Below, piece by piece: positions 54,659-64,000 of a DNA stretch of 64,000 bases; the first letter of the stretch is position 1; each line of letters starts with the position of its first letter. A model generated the notes under the pieces. The model was not told the DNA's origin and did no database searches. It saw only the letters and a program-made list of their open reading frames with translations. The translations under genes were made by a program, and so were the position numbers. The stretch comes from Baia soyae (lineage in GTDB: Bacteria; Bacillota; Bacilli; Thermoactinomycetales; Thermoactinomycetaceae): positions 1-64,000 of the forward strand of contig NZ_SLXV01000010.1 in assembly GCF_004341445.1 (NCBI RefSeq), read 5' to 3'.

Positions 54659-55693
54659 ATGTTAACAGAGCGGCAAAAACGTATTCTCTGGGCGATTTGT
54701 GAAGATTACATTGAGTCAGCGGAGCCTGTTGGTTCTCGTTCTGTATCGAAGAAGGACGACGTAGGTTTTAGCGCAGCAACAGTTCGGAATGAAATGGCTG
54801 ATTTAGAAGAGATGGGTTTTTTAGAGCAACCGCATACATCTGCCGGTCGGATTCCTTCACAGCAAGGATACCGATTCTATGTCGATCATCTTCTGACCCC
54901 GCAGATTTGGGGAGATGAGGAGATTCATGCGATCCATAATCTCTTTCAAAAAGATACTACACATATTGAGCAAGCAATTGAGCATACTTCTGAACTGTTG
55001 TCTCAACTAACCAACTACACATCTGTCGTCATTGGCCCTAAGCTTCAAGACCATCGGCTGAGGCACTTGCAGATGATCCCTCTTACAGAACACAGTGCAG
55101 TATTGATCATCGTTACGGATTTAGGTCATGTGAACCAACAACGGGTCTTGCTCCCAGAAGGTATGTCTATTTCTGTGATGGAGCGCTTAGTAAACTTACT
55201 AAACAAACGCCTACAGGGAATCTCTTTGTCCAAGTTACGTCTCGTGGTAGAGCGGGATCTTGCAGATGAGCTAACTCGGTATGTAGCTGAGTATGGTAGC
55301 ATGGTTTTTCTGCTTGATCAGATGTTAGCCCCGCAACCAGAAAGCCGTATTTATACGAGCGGCACTACCAAAATGTTGGATCAACCTGAATTCCGAGATT
55401 TACACAAAATGAAATCGTTGCTAGACTTGCTAGATGGGAAAAATCAATCGATTATTCAGTTACTAAACTCATCACCTTCAAGTGGTGTACAGGTGAAAAT
55501 AGGGAATGAAATTTCGATTGAAGGTGCTAATCATATTAGTTTTATTATCGCTTCCTTTTCCCTCGATTCAGAGTCCATTGGCGCGATCGGAGTCTTAGGA
55601 CCCACTCGTATGGAATATGCCAAAGTAATTGGCCTGATGGATGTTATCTCAAAAGATATTTCCAAACGCCTCACAGAATTCTATGAAAAATAA
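54659..55693 (+). CDS. hrcA: heat-inducible transcription repressor HrcA
   Basis: A 344-residue repressor of class I heat-shock genes that binds CIRCE. An N-terminal winged helix (1-75; LTERQKRILWAICEDYIESAEPVGSR, FSAATVRNEMADLEE, PHTSAGRIPS) precedes a GAF-like domain ending IGVLGPTRMEYAKVIGLMDVIS. The GGGGGGAGG ribosome site is strong. It is first in the operon and autoregulated through the adjacent CIRCE. Confidence 0.97.
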   Translation: MLTERQKRILWAICEDYIESAEPVGSRSVSKKDDVGFSAATVRNEMADLEEMGFLEQPHTSAGRIPSQQGYRFYVDHLLTPQIWGDEEIHAIHNLFQKDTTHIEQAIEHTSELLSQLTNYTSVVIGPKLQDHRLRHLQMIPLTEHSAVLIIVTDLGHVNQQRVLLPEGMSISVMERLVNLLNKRLQGISLSKLRLVVERDLADELTRYVAEYGSMVFLLDQMLAPQPESRIYTSGTTKMLDQPEFRDLHKMKSLLDLLDGKNQSIIQLLNSSPSSGVQVKIGNEISIEGANHISFIIASFSLDSESIGAIGVLGPTRMEYAKVIGLMDVISKDISKRLTEFYEK

Positions 55694-55748
55694 TCCTTTT
55701 TTCCGTATAATCAAAGGTGTTCATGAACAGGGAAGGAAGTAAGCCAAC

Positions 55749-57287
55749 GTGCCTGACAACAAAGAGCATGTAAGAATCGAGTCTGGTGAGAATCGCCAAT
55801 TACAAGCACTACAATCAAATGCAACGGCTGTAAAGGCAGTGGCTTCGGCAGTTGAGTCTACAATTGGTCCTAAAGGTTTGGATACGATGCTAGTCAATGA
55901 AGCTGGAGAAGTGATCATTACAAACGATGGAGTTACGATTTTAGATCGTATGGAAGTGAGCCATCCAGCGGCGAAGATGATTGTCAATGTAGCCAAAGCA
56001 CAACAGGCTGAAGTAGGAGACGGTACCACCACGGCTACCCTCCTAGCCACAGCAATTGTGGATGAAGGTGTGAAACAGGTAGCTCGTGGTGTGCCAGTAG
56101 TTAAGGTGATTGCAGGTATTCAGCGCGGGGTTCGATATGCCCTACATAAAATGAAAGAAAAAGCTCGTCCTATCAGGGAGCTAGAGGATGACTGGTTACA
56201 ACGTATTGCATTTACAGCGAGCCGTGAAAACGAAGATATTACAGTGGCTGTCATGGAAGCTGTTCATCTAGTAGGCCGTGATAAGTTACTGGAAAACAAT
56301 TTCAGACTTTCGCAAGCTGTAGTAGCTCATCCGAGGGCAACAAGTGCTGTATTCTCCGGCATTCTCCTTAACAAAACGAGAGCGAATCTCCAGATGCCAA
56401 GATATCTAGAAAATGCTCAAGTTCTTGTGCTCGCTGATTCACTTGAATCAGAGTGGGTAGATGATGAGTCACTAAGTACCGAAGCTGGTTTTAACAAACA
56501 AGAGCATCTTCGTAAGCAATTTCTTGCTGCTCTTGAATCCTTGATGGGGCTCGGTGTAAAGTTAGTTGTTACCTCAAGAGGATTAGATTCGCTAGCTGAG
56601 GATATTTTGACCGATTCTGGAATAATGGTTATTCAAAGAGTAGCACCAGATGAGCTTCAAAAAGTAGCTGAACATACAAACGCAAAGATATTAAAGCGTA
56701 ATGGCCTCTATAAACCAATAGAAGAAATCAAATCTTATCTTGGTCTTGCTGAAGAAGTAGAAGATAACGAAGTATTAGAGAGAGTTCGGATCAGTGGCGG
56801 TAAAGGAAAGCCATTTGCCACCATTTTGGTTAGTGCCGCTACCGATGAAGTAGTAGAAGAACGGGAGCGAATTACGAAAGATGCCGCTTCTGCTGTGCAA
56901 GCCGCTGTTCGAGGAGGCTATCTACCGGGTGGTGGAGCACTTGAACTTTCTCTAGCAAGAGATGTAGAAAAGTTCCGCGAAACCGTGCAGGGAATGGAAC
57001 GATTTGGTGTGGGTGTTGTCTCAGAGGCATTGCTAAGACCGATGACACAAGTAGTTGCCAATGCTGGATTTAATCCATTAGAAAAAATTGAAATGGTAAA
57101 GGCATTGCAACTCAAAAGAGAATCGGATTCTTTAGGCATTGACTGCGATCGTGGTGTCGTGGTAGACATGGTCGAGATGGGAGTAGTAGACCCATTATTA
57201 ATTAAGTTTCATGCATTAGGAGCGGCTGGAGAAGTAGCTACAGCTATATTGCGAATTCATTCTATTGTTCGGATGAAGAATTATTAG
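55749..57287 (+). CDS. group III (thermosome-like) chaperonin
   Basis: A 512-residue chaperonin far closer in motifs to archaeal thermosome/CCT than to GroEL. It shows GPKG (40-43), NDG (59-61), [22 protein letters not shown] (90-95), [10 protein letters not shown] near 400, and a C-terminal [26 protein letters not shown]. The apical region (about 210-290) keeps a thermosome-like helical protrusion ([20 protein letters not shown]), the built-in lid that replaces GroES. The start is GTG after AGGAAG. Known group III chaperonins, first described from Carboxydothermus, also sit in dnaK operons. It is probably heat-induced under HrcA. GroEL/GroES are not in the window. Confidence 0.93.
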   Translation: MPDNKEHVRIESGENRQLQALQSNATAVKAVASAVESTIGPKGLDTMLVNEAGEVIITNDGVTILDRMEVSHPAAKMIVNVAKAQQAEVGDGTTTATLLATAIVDEGVKQVARGVPVVKVIAGIQRGVRYALHKMKEKARPIRELEDDWLQRIAFTASRENEDITVAVMEAVHLVGRDKLLENNFRLSQAVVAHPRATSAVFSGILLNKTRANLQMPRYLENAQVLVLADSLESEWVDDESLSTEAGFNKQEHLRKQFLAALESLMGLGVKLVVTSRGLDSLAEDILTDSGIMVIQRVAPDELQKVAEHTNAKILKRNGLYKPIEEIKSYLGLAEEVEDNEVLERVRISGGKGKPFATILVSAATDEVVEERERITKDAASAVQAAVRGGYLPGGGALELSLARDVEKFRETVQGMERFGVGVVSEALLRPMTQVVANAGFNPLEKIEMVKALQLKRESDSLGIDCDRGVVVDMVEMGVVDPLLIKFHALGAAGEVATAILRIHSIVRMKNY

Positions 57288-57302
57288 AAGAGGAGGGGGA
57301 CT

Positions 57303-57893
57303 ATGTCAAAAGAACATTTAGACCCTTCGCAAGTAGAAAACACAACTCATGAAGATGTAACCCAGGAGGATGTCACAGAGGAATCCGTCCAAGAGGAAGA
57401 ATTGACACCTGAAGAGATGCTTCTAAATCAATTAGAGCAAGCTCAGATTCACATGCAAGAGTTACATCAAAAGGCAGAAGAACATCAGCAAAACTATCTT
57501 CGTGCTCTTGCTGATTTAGAGAATTATCGTCGTCGTGCTCGTAAAGAGAAGGAAGACGTACTCAAATATGCAAGCGTTCCTTTGGTTGAGTCTCTCCTTC
57601 CTGTGCTTGATAACTTCGAGCGGGCACTAGATGCTGCTGATGGAAATCAAGATGTAAAAGTGTTACAAGAAGGAATTGAAATGGTGTATCGTCAATTCTT
57701 ACAGTCTCTTTCTAAGTCAGGTCTGACTCTGATCGAGGCAGTAGGCAAACCATTCAATCCACATGAACATAATGCTGTGATGCAAGTAGAGATGAATGAA
57801 GTAGAGCCTGGGACTGTTGTAGAAGAGTTACAATCAGGTTATAAATTTTCAGATCGGATCATCCGTCCTTCCATGGTAAAAATTTCCCAATAA
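57303..57893 (+). CDS. grpE: nucleotide exchange factor GrpE
   Basis: A 196-residue DnaK cofactor. An acidic, disordered N terminus (1-45) leads into a long coiled coil (about 50-105; RALADLENYRRRARKEKED). The beta domain has VGKPFNPHEHNAVMQVE and a VEELQSGYKFSDRIIRPSMVKIS end. AGGAGGGGG lies before the ATG. It follows the chaperonin by 15 bases. Confidence 0.96.
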   Translation: MSKEHLDPSQVENTTHEDVTQEDVTEESVQEEELTPEEMLLNQLEQAQIHMQELHQKAEEHQQNYLRALADLENYRRRARKEKEDVLKYASVPLVESLLPVLDNFERALDAADGNQDVKVLQEGIEMVYRQFLQSLSKSGLTLIEAVGKPFNPHEHNAVMQVEMNEVEPGTVVEELQSGYKFSDRIIRPSMVKISQ

Positions 57894-57928
57894 TGAAGGA
57901 TGGAATGTAAAAATAGGAGGTTATCTAC

Positions 57929-59761
57929 ATGGCTAAAATTATCGGTATTGACTTAGGAACAACTAACTCTTGTGTATCCTTTATGGATGGGAATGAACCG
58001 GTTGTCATTCCAAACGAAGAGGGAGGTCGTACAACTCCTTCGATTGTGGGCTTTTCGAAAACCGGAGAGCGTTTGGTAGGGGATGCTGCAAAACGTCAAG
58101 CAATCACCAATCCAGATAACACGATTATGTCCATTAAACGTTACATTGGAACAGATCATAAAACGACTGTAGAAGGCAAAGATTACACCCCTCAAGAAAT
58201 TTCAGCTATGATTTTACAAAAATTAAAAGCAGATGCAGAGGCATATTTAGGCGAATCTGTGACACAAGCGGTTATCACCGTACCTGCATATTTTAATGAT
58301 AGCCAACGTCAAGCGACCAAAGATGCTGGTAAAATTGCTGGACTTGAAGTACTTCGTATCATCAACGAGCCTACCGCTGCTGCTTTAGCATATGGCTTTG
58401 AGAAAAACGAAGACCAAACCATTCTCGTATTTGACCTCGGTGGCGGTACCTTTGACGTATCGATCTTATCCTTAGGTGATGGTGTATTCGAAGTTCTTTC
58501 CACTAGCGGAGACAACAAACTAGGTGGAGATGACTTTGACCAAGTGGTAATCGATTACCTAAAAGAGCAATTCAAAAAAGATAATGGTATCGATCTTTCC
58601 CATAACAGCATGGCGATGCAACGTCTGAAAGATGAAGCTGAAAAAGCGAAGAAAGCACTTTCTGGTGTCTTAACAACTACGATCTCGCTTCCTTTCTTGA
58701 CAATGGATGCAAACGGAGCTCCACTTCACTTAGAAGTTACTCTTACTCGTGCGAAATTTGAGGAGCTTAGCTCTTCATTAGTGGAGCGCACTATGGTACC
58801 AACTCGCCGTGCGCTACAAGATGCAAACCTCACTGCAAACGATATCGATAAAGTAATCTTGGTTGGTGGTTCTACCCGAATTCCAGCTGTACAAGAAGCG
58901 ATTAAAAAACTAATCAGCAAAGACCCATCTAAAGGTGTAAACCCAGATGAAGTAGTTGCGATGGGTGCAGCGATTCAAGGTGGCGTATTGTCCGAAGACG
59001 TAACAGGAGTTGTTCTTCTCGACGTAACACCTCTTTCACTCGGGATTGAAACCTTAGGTGGTGTATTTACAAAGCTGATTGATCGTAACACAACGATTCC
59101 AACAGAGAAGTCACAAGTATTCTCTACTGCTGCTGACAATCAAACCTCTGTAGATATCCATGTCTTACAAGGTGAGCGTCAAATGGCGGGTGACAACAAA
59201 ACACTTGGTCGTTTCCAATTGACTGGTATCCCACCAGCACCACGTGGTCTTCCACAAATCGAAGTAACCTTTAAAATCGATGCGAACGGAATTGTAAACG
59301 TAGGTGCGAGTGATAAAGCAACTGGTAAATCTCAAAATATCACCATCCAATCTTCGTCCGGATTGTCTGATGATGAGATTGAACGCATGGTGCAGGATGC
59401 AGAACTTCATGCCGATGAAGATAAAAAGCGAAAAGAGCAAGTGGAAATTCTCAACAAAGCAGATCAATTGATCTTCACAGCTGAGAAAACCGTAAAAGAA
59501 ATTGGCGACAAAGTAGAAGCTACTCTTGTAGAAGAAGTAGAGAAAGCGAAAGAGGAATTAAAAGCAGTCTTGAGCAGTGAAGAACAAGATCTTGAGAAGA
59601 TTGAAGCCGCAACCACTGCGCTAGAAGAGAAAGTGCAAGCTCTTTCGATCAAGCTATATGAACAACAAGCTCAAGAAGCACAAGCTGCGCAAGCGGAACA
59701 AGAAGATGGCAAGAAAGAAGAAAAGAAAAACGTTGTAGATGCTGAGTACGAAGAAATCTAG
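57929..59761 (+). CDS. dnaK: chaperone DnaK (Hsp70)
   Basis: A 610-residue Hsp70. The ATPase domain has [11 protein letters not shown] at 5-15, [13 protein letters not shown] and [11 protein letters not shown]. The interdomain linker is [12 protein letters not shown], followed by the substrate domain, a helical lid and an acidic tail (DAEYEE). AGGAGG precedes the ATG. It works with the flanking grpE and dnaJ products. Confidence 0.98.
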   Translation: MAKIIGIDLGTTNSCVSFMDGNEPVVIPNEEGGRTTPSIVGFSKTGERLVGDAAKRQAITNPDNTIMSIKRYIGTDHKTTVEGKDYTPQEISAMILQKLKADAEAYLGESVTQAVITVPAYFNDSQRQATKDAGKIAGLEVLRIINEPTAAALAYGFEKNEDQTILVFDLGGGTFDVSILSLGDGVFEVLSTSGDNKLGGDDFDQVVIDYLKEQFKKDNGIDLSHNSMAMQRLKDEAEKAKKALSGVLTTTISLPFLTMDANGAPLHLEVTLTRAKFEELSSSLVERTMVPTRRALQDANLTANDIDKVILVGGSTRIPAVQEAIKKLISKDPSKGVNPDEVVAMGAAIQGGVLSEDVTGVVLLDVTPLSLGIETLGGVFTKLIDRNTTIPTEKSQVFSTAADNQTSVDIHVLQGERQMAGDNKTLGRFQLTGIPPAPRGLPQIEVTFKIDANGIVNVGASDKATGKSQNITIQSSSGLSDDEIERMVQDAELHADEDKKRKEQVEILNKADQLIFTAEKTVKEIGDKVEATLVEEVEKAKEELKAVLSSEEQDLEKIEAATTALEEKVQALSIKLYEQQAQEAQAAQAEQEDGKKEEKKNVVDAEYEEI

Positions 59762-59792
59762 AGCTTGAATTCATAGTGGGAGAGGTGACTTG

Positions 59793-60905
59793 GTGAGCAA
59801 TCGTAACTTCTATGAAGTACTCGGGGTAGAAAAAGGTGCTTCTGATGATGATATTCGTAAAGCTTATCGGAAACTTGCTCGTAAGTACCATCCTGACGTA
59901 AACAAAGAACCGGACGCTGAAGGAAAGTTTAAAGAAGTAAAAGATGCGTATGAAGTTCTGGGAGATGCTCAGAAACGTTCTAACTACGATCAATTTGGTA
60001 CAGCAGAGCCAGGTGGCTTTGCTGGTGGAGGAGCAGGATTCAATCAAGACTTTGGATTTGGCGATATCTTTGATATGTTTTTTGGTGGGGGAAGGCGGGC
60101 AAATCCCAATGCCCCTCGCCAGGGAGCAGATCAAGAAGTACGAATCCAAATTGAATTTAAAGATGCTGTATTTGGTAAAAGTGTTGATGTGCTCATTACG
60201 GTTCCTGACAATTGTGATGCTTGTCATGGAACGGGCGCAAAAGAGGGTAGCGAACCAGAAGTTTGTACAGCTTGTCACGGTAGCGGACAACAAGAAGTGG
60301 TCCAAAACACCCCATTTGGTCGTGTGGTAAACCGTCGAGTTTGTCAAAACTGTCAAGGAACGGGTAAAATCATTCGCGAGAAATGTGAGCCATGTGCGGG
60401 TGCAGGTCGCGTTAAGAAAAAACGAAAAATCCCTGTCAACATTCCTGCAGGGGTTAATGATGGCGATCAATTACGGGCAGTAGGCGAAGGAGAACCAGGT
60501 ATTAATGGTGGACCTTCTGGTGATCTGTACGTAACCATCTTCGTGAAGAAACACGACTTCTTTACACGTGAAGGATATGACCTAACCTGTGAAGTGCCAA
60601 TCAGCTTTGCACAAGCGGCATTAGGGGACGAAATCGTCGTTCCAACCTTAGACGGTCGTGCTAAATTGAAGATTCCTGCCGGGACGCAAACGGGTACCGA
60701 ATTCCGGATGCGTGGCAAAGGAGTTCCGCATCATAGTGGAGTTCAAGGAGATCTTCGTGTGATGGTAAAGCTGATTACCCCAACGAAATTAACAGATGAT
60801 CAAAAAGCGGCATTACGTGAATTTAATCGCCTCTGCGGTGAGTATATCCACGAGCAAAATGACAACTTTTTTGATAAAATGAAAAAAGCATTTAAAAACG
60901 ACTAA
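59793..60905 (+). CDS. dnaJ: chaperone DnaJ (Hsp40)
   Basis: A 370-residue type I Hsp40. The J domain (4-70) has HPD (YHPDVNKEP), then a Gly/Phe-rich segment (about 72-115). The zinc domain has four CxxCxGxG repeats ([32 protein letters not shown]; about 148-212), followed by C-terminal substrate domains. GTG 59793 has AGAGGTG with better spacing than the TTG one codon before it. A small terminator follows. Confidence 0.97.
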   Translation: MSNRNFYEVLGVEKGASDDDIRKAYRKLARKYHPDVNKEPDAEGKFKEVKDAYEVLGDAQKRSNYDQFGTAEPGGFAGGGAGFNQDFGFGDIFDMFFGGGRRANPNAPRQGADQEVRIQIEFKDAVFGKSVDVLITVPDNCDACHGTGAKEGSEPEVCTACHGSGQQEVVQNTPFGRVVNRRVCQNCQGTGKIIREKCEPCAGAGRVKKKRKIPVNIPAGVNDGDQLRAVGEGEPGINGGPSGDLYVTIFVKKHDFFTREGYDLTCEVPISFAQAALGDEIVVPTLDGRAKLKIPAGTQTGTEFRMRGKGVPHHSGVQGDLRVMVKLITPTKLTDDQKAALREFNRLCGEYIHEQNDNFFDKMKKAFKND

Positions 60906-60913
60906 AGGAGAAG

Positions 60914-60936
60914 CGGGCGATGTTGCCCGTTTTTCT
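60914..60936 (+). terminator. weak terminator after dnaJ
   Basis: CGGGC (60914-60918) pairs with GCCCG (60925-60929) with a 6-nt loop, then T5C. The short stem may allow read-through into prmA. Confidence 0.55.
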
Positions 60937-60955
60937 TTATCTAGGGGGACCTAGC

Positions 60956-61894
60956 TTGAAATGGATGGAAGTGTGTGTACATACGAATCATGAAGCAGTA
61001 GAAGCGATTAGCAATTTATTGATTGAGTTAGGTGCGGATGGTGTATCGATCGAAGATTCTGAGGTATTAACACGGAACTGGACAAATCAATATGGAGAGA
61101 TTATCGATCTGAATCCAGATGATTATCCGGCAGAAGGTGTTCGGATTAAGACATATTTGCCTGAAATGGTGTCAGGTGATGAATTTATCAGCCAAGTCAA
61201 AACCGGATTACTAAATATGAAAGAGCTTGGTTTGGATGTAGGATTGGCAGAGGTCACAGGTCGGGAAGTGGATGAAGAGGATTGGGCCAATGAATGGAAA
61301 CAGTATTATAAGCCCATCCGCGTAACAGAGAAACTGACGATCAAGCCCTTTTGGGAAGAATACATCCCAACGAGTGAAACGGAACAAATAATCGAGTTAG
61401 ACCCTGGTATGGCATTTGGGACCGGAACGCATCCAACGACCACGTTATCGATGAAGTTAATGCAGAAGTATTTAAATCCAAACTGTACCGTAGTCGATGT
61501 AGGATGTGGAAGCGGAATTTTAAGTATTGCAGCAGTCAAATTAGGAGCCAAGCAGGCTCTAGCGCTTGATCTTGACCCCATTGCAGTCAAAAGTGCGAGT
61601 GAGAATGTGGAGTTAAATAACGTTCAAGAGATTGTACAAGTGAGGGAAGGGGATTTACTAAAAGGAATGGGAGAACGTACGGATGTGGTAGTAGCCAATA
61701 TTTTGGCTGAAATCATCGTATTGTTTACTCATGATTTGCCTCGTGTACTGGTACCAGGTGGTATTTTTATCGGATCTGGTATTATTGAAGAGAAAGCGGG
61801 CCTTGTAATCCAGTCCCTTAAAACCAATGGCCTTCAGGTCTTGGAAACGGTTCATCAAGATGGTTGGGTAGCGATTGCGGCGAAAAAATGGTAA
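60956..61894 (+). CDS. prmA: ribosomal protein L11 methyltransferase
   Basis: A 312-residue SAM-dependent enzyme methylating ribosomal protein L11. An N-terminal L11-recognition domain (WMEVCVHTNHEAVEAI...GADGVSIED) precedes the SAM site VVDVGCGSGILSIAA, the DLDP acidic loop and the VVANILAEII catalytic strand. TTG 60956, 7 bases after AGGGGG, matches the family start (MKWxEV). The frame from 60920 overlaps the dnaJ terminator. Confidence 0.94.
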   Translation: MKWMEVCVHTNHEAVEAISNLLIELGADGVSIEDSEVLTRNWTNQYGEIIDLNPDDYPAEGVRIKTYLPEMVSGDEFISQVKTGLLNMKELGLDVGLAEVTGREVDEEDWANEWKQYYKPIRVTEKLTIKPFWEEYIPTSETEQIIELDPGMAFGTGTHPTTTLSMKLMQKYLNPNCTVVDVGCGSGILSIAAVKLGAKQALALDLDPIAVKSASENVELNNVQEIVQVREGDLLKGMGERTDVVVANILAEIIVLFTHDLPRVLVPGGIFIGSGIIEEKAGLVIQSLKTNGLQVLETVHQDGWVAIAAKKW

Positions 61895-61911
61895 ACTGGT
61901 AGGAGTTTTGT

Positions 61912-62646
61912 ATGCAAAGATACTTTATCGATCCAGAACAAATCACGGATCAGACCGTTTATATTACAGGTGATGACGTTCATCACATAAAGACCGTGAT
62001 GCGCTTCAAGCCAGGAACTACGATCCTCGTAGCAGATGGAACGGGAGCTGAATACATCGCGGAAATAGAGAAATACGATCTAGATCGTGCATGTTGTCGT
62101 GTGGTAGAAACGAGAAATGCACGTGGAGAATCAAATACTCGTGTTACCATTGCTCAATCGATGCCCAAAGGGGATAAGTTTGAGTTGATTTTGCAAAAAG
62201 GTACAGAGCTTGGAGCTAATTGTTTTCTTCCCTTTCACTCTGAACGAACCGTAGTAAAGATTGAACCGAAGAAGGTAGCTAAAAAATGGGACCGCTGGCA
62301 AAAAATCTCTAAAGAAGCAGCGGAACAAGCACATCGTGGACAAGTTCCCACTGTAGAGGCGCCCATCTCATGGAAACAGCTATTGCAACAAATCGAGTCC
62401 TTTTCAGGTACGGTTTGGATTGCATATGAAAAGGGCGGTAAGCCTTTGACACAAGCAATCTCTGAGGCTCATGAAGATCAGATTATGGTAGTAATTGGTC
62501 CAGAAGGTGGATTTTCAGAGAAGGAAGTAACAGAAGCACAGCAGGCAGGGGCGATTCCTCTATCTCTGGGCAGTCGGATTTTGCGTACAGAGACAGCTTC
62601 CTTAATGGTGCTTTCCTGTATCTTTTTTGCTCGTCATGAACTTTAG
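61912..62646 (+). CDS. rsmE: 16S rRNA m3U1498 methyltransferase RsmE
   Basis: A 244-residue SPOUT-fold enzyme. An N-terminal PUA-like part (MQRYFIDPEQ, GDDVHHIKTVMR) is followed by QSMPKGDKFELILQKGTELG, VVIGPEGGFSEKEV and LGSRILRTETASL, the knotted SAM site. The start lies 18 bases after prmA behind a TAGGAG site, as in the usual dnaJ-prmA-rsmE-mtaB order. Confidence 0.96.
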   Translation: MQRYFIDPEQITDQTVYITGDDVHHIKTVMRFKPGTTILVADGTGAEYIAEIEKYDLDRACCRVVETRNARGESNTRVTIAQSMPKGDKFELILQKGTELGANCFLPFHSERTVVKIEPKKVAKKWDRWQKISKEAAEQAHRGQVPTVEAPISWKQLLQQIESFSGTVWIAYEKGGKPLTQAISEAHEDQIMVVIGPEGGFSEKEVTEAQQAGAIPLSLGSRILRTETASLMVLSCIFFARHEL

Positions 62647-62658
62647 GAGGTGAAACAA

Positions 62659-64000
62659 ATGAGTCGTATTGCCTTTCATACGTTAGGATGTAAGGTGAAT
62701 TCCTATGAAACAGAGGCTATGTGGCAATTGTTTCAACAAGCCGGATATCAAAAAGTAGACTTTGAACAAGAGGCAGATGTCTATTTGATTAATACCTGTA
62801 CTGTAACCAACACAGGTGATAAAAAGAGCCGGCAGATTATTCGGCGTGCCGTTCGTCAAAACCCAGATGCTGTAATCGCTGTAACCGGTTGTTATGCACA
62901 AACTTCTCCAGCAGAAGTAGCGGCTATCCCAGGTGTAGACATCGTCGTAGGAACGCAGGGACGTGACCAACTAGTAGGCTATGTTGATCAGTTCCGCCAA
63001 GAACGTCTGCCGATTAATGCAGTAGGAAATATTATGAAGCAACGTGAATACGAGGAGTTAGAGGTTCCTACGTTTTCTGATCGTACACGTGCTTCCTTAA
63101 AGATTCAAGAAGGATGTAACAACTTCTGTACCTTCTGTATCATCCCATGGGCCAAGGGTCTTTCACGTAGCCGAAAGCCTGAAAACGTACTCGCTCAAGC
63201 GCGCCAACTGGTGGCGGCGGGCTATAAAGAGATCGTACTAACCGGGATTCATACTGGTGGTTATGGTGATGATTTTGAAGACTACAAATTAGCCGACTTA
63301 CTATGGGATTTGGACAGGATCGAAGGTCTTAAACGAATTCGGATCAGCTCGATCGAAGCGAGCCAAGTAAACGAAAAAGTGATTGAAGTCCTAAATGCAT
63401 CCGAGAAAATGTGTCGCCACTTGCATATTCCCTTACAAGCCGGTGACAACGAAGTCTTAAAACGCATGCGCCGTAAATATACCGTAGAAGAATATCGCGA
63501 AACCATCCGCCAGTTACACGAGGCGATGCCAAACTTAGCGATTACCACAGATGTGATCGTTGGTTTCCCTGGCGAAACCGATGAACAGTTTGAAAATGGA
63601 CTCCGTTTTGTAGAAGAATTAGGGATGTATCAACTTCACGTTTTCCCATATTCCAAACGAACGGGTACTCCAGCCGCACGTATGACCGATCAAGTACCTG
63701 AGAATGTTAAAAACGAACGCGTTCGTAAGTTCATCGAGCTTTCCAAACGTCTCCAACTCCAATATTCCCAGCAGTTTGTAGGAGATGTACTCGAAGTAAT
63801 CCCCGAGCGACCATATAAAGAAGATCCAACCGGTGGCTTATATATGGGTTACGCCGACAATTATCTCCAAGTTGCCTTTCCTGCGACCGAAGAGATGGTA
63901 GGACAAGTTTGTAAAGTGAAGATTGACCGAGCAGAAGCAGATTACGTCTTCGGCTCCTTCGTCCGCATCATCGACAAAGTCCCACGCCCGGCCGTTTTAT
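62659..64000 (+). CDS. mtaB: tRNA N6-threonylcarbamoyladenosine methylthiotransferase, partial
   Basis: A radical SAM enzyme converting t6A37 to ms2t6A37 in tRNA. The first 447 codons are present, and the gene runs off the window without a stop. The UPF0004 domain has C11, C47 and C78 (LGCKVNS, NTCTVT, VTGCYA). The radical SAM cluster is C154, C158 and C161 (CNNFCTFC). TTDVIVGFPGET and HVFPYSKRTGTPAA follow, then the start of the TRAM domain. TAGGAGGTG precedes ATG 62659. Confidence 0.95.
   Translation, partial: MSRIAFHTLGCKVNSYETEAMWQLFQQAGYQKVDFEQEADVYLINTCTVTNTGDKKSRQIIRRAVRQNPDAVIAVTGCYAQTSPAEVAAIPGVDIVVGTQGRDQLVGYVDQFRQERLPINAVGNIMKQREYEELEVPTFSDRTRASLKIQEGCNNFCTFCIIPWAKGLSRSRKPENVLAQARQLVAAGYKEIVLTGIHTGGYGDDFEDYKLADLLWDLDRIEGLKRIRISSIEASQVNEKVIEVLNASEKMCRHLHIPLQAGDNEVLKRMRRKYTVEEYRETIRQLHEAMPNLAITTDVIVGFPGETDEQFENGLRFVEELGMYQLHVFPYSKRTGTPAARMTDQVPENVKNERVRKFIELSKRLQLQYSQQFVGDVLEVIPERPYKEDPTGGLYMGYADNYLQVAFPATEEMVGQVCKVKIDRAEADYVFGSFVRIIDKVPRPAVL

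Noticed and set aside
59649-60470. 273-aa ORF antisense to dnaJ
   Set aside because: It lies opposite the well-conserved dnaJ reading frame and has no recognisable domain; it is a shadow frame.
1-64000. CRISPR arrays, tRNA/rRNA genes, prophage or IS transposase genes
   Set aside because: No regular repeat-spacer series, no tRNA cloverleaf, no rRNA segment and no transposase, integrase or phage structural protein was seen on either strand.

Overview
The window is a chromosomal segment from an endospore-forming, low-GC Gram-positive bacterium of the order Bacillales. Evidence for this is the spore genes gpr, spoIIP and yqxA, two T-box-controlled tRNA synthetase genes, a CIRCE/HrcA heat-shock operon, frequent TTG/GTG starts and strong GGAGG ribosome sites. 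The backbone follows the yqeG-to-yqeV gene order of Bacillus subtilis. Base composition and the mix of accessory genes would fit Thermoactinomycetaceae, but that family assignment is an inference.

Layout. 0.1-8.7 kb: mostly single genes (a GPP34-like protein, a Vpr-like secreted subtilase, a CorA-like-shaped membrane protein, a flavodoxin-like protein, a tiny zinc-ribbon protein missed by length filters, a YqhT-like M24 peptidase, a GNAT). 8.8-13.2 kb: yqeG-yqeH-aroE, a structured repeat where yqeI would be expected, then nadD-yqeK-rsfS. 13.2-18.2 kb: T-box-leuS and a two-component system. 18.3-25.4 kb: comEA, a divergent rocD in the place of comEB, comEC, an ECF sigma/membrane-partner pair and holA. 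25.4-46.8 kb: a block inserted between holA and rpsT, which are near neighbours in B. subtilis. It holds a methyltransferase, a membrane protein, an FAD oxidoreductase, two large NRPS genes (14.6 kb), a WbsX-type protein, ccdC and T-box-trpS. 46.8-51.4 kb: rpsT, gpr, a second inverted copy of the repeat, an AAC(3)-family gene, spoIIP and yqxA. 51.5-64 kb: lepA, hemW, then hrcA-chaperonin-grpE-dnaK-dnaJ-prmA-rsmE-mtaB, with mtaB running off the end.

Three points stand out. (1) The NRPS pair reads as Cs-A-T-E plus C-A-T-C-A-T-C-A-T-TE, and the binding-pocket residues suggest a fatty acyl-D-Orn(-like)-Asn-Ile-X lipotetrapeptide. (2) The heat-shock operon holds a thermosome-like (group III) chaperonin between hrcA and grpE. 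(3) Two copies of a roughly 217-bp element lie 37 kb apart in opposite orientation. Their differences keep base pairing intact, which points to a conserved RNA or DNA fold with no obvious known identity.

Several long open frames begin upstream of the most likely start. Where a Shine-Dalgarno site decides between starts, the shorter gene is given and the reason stated.
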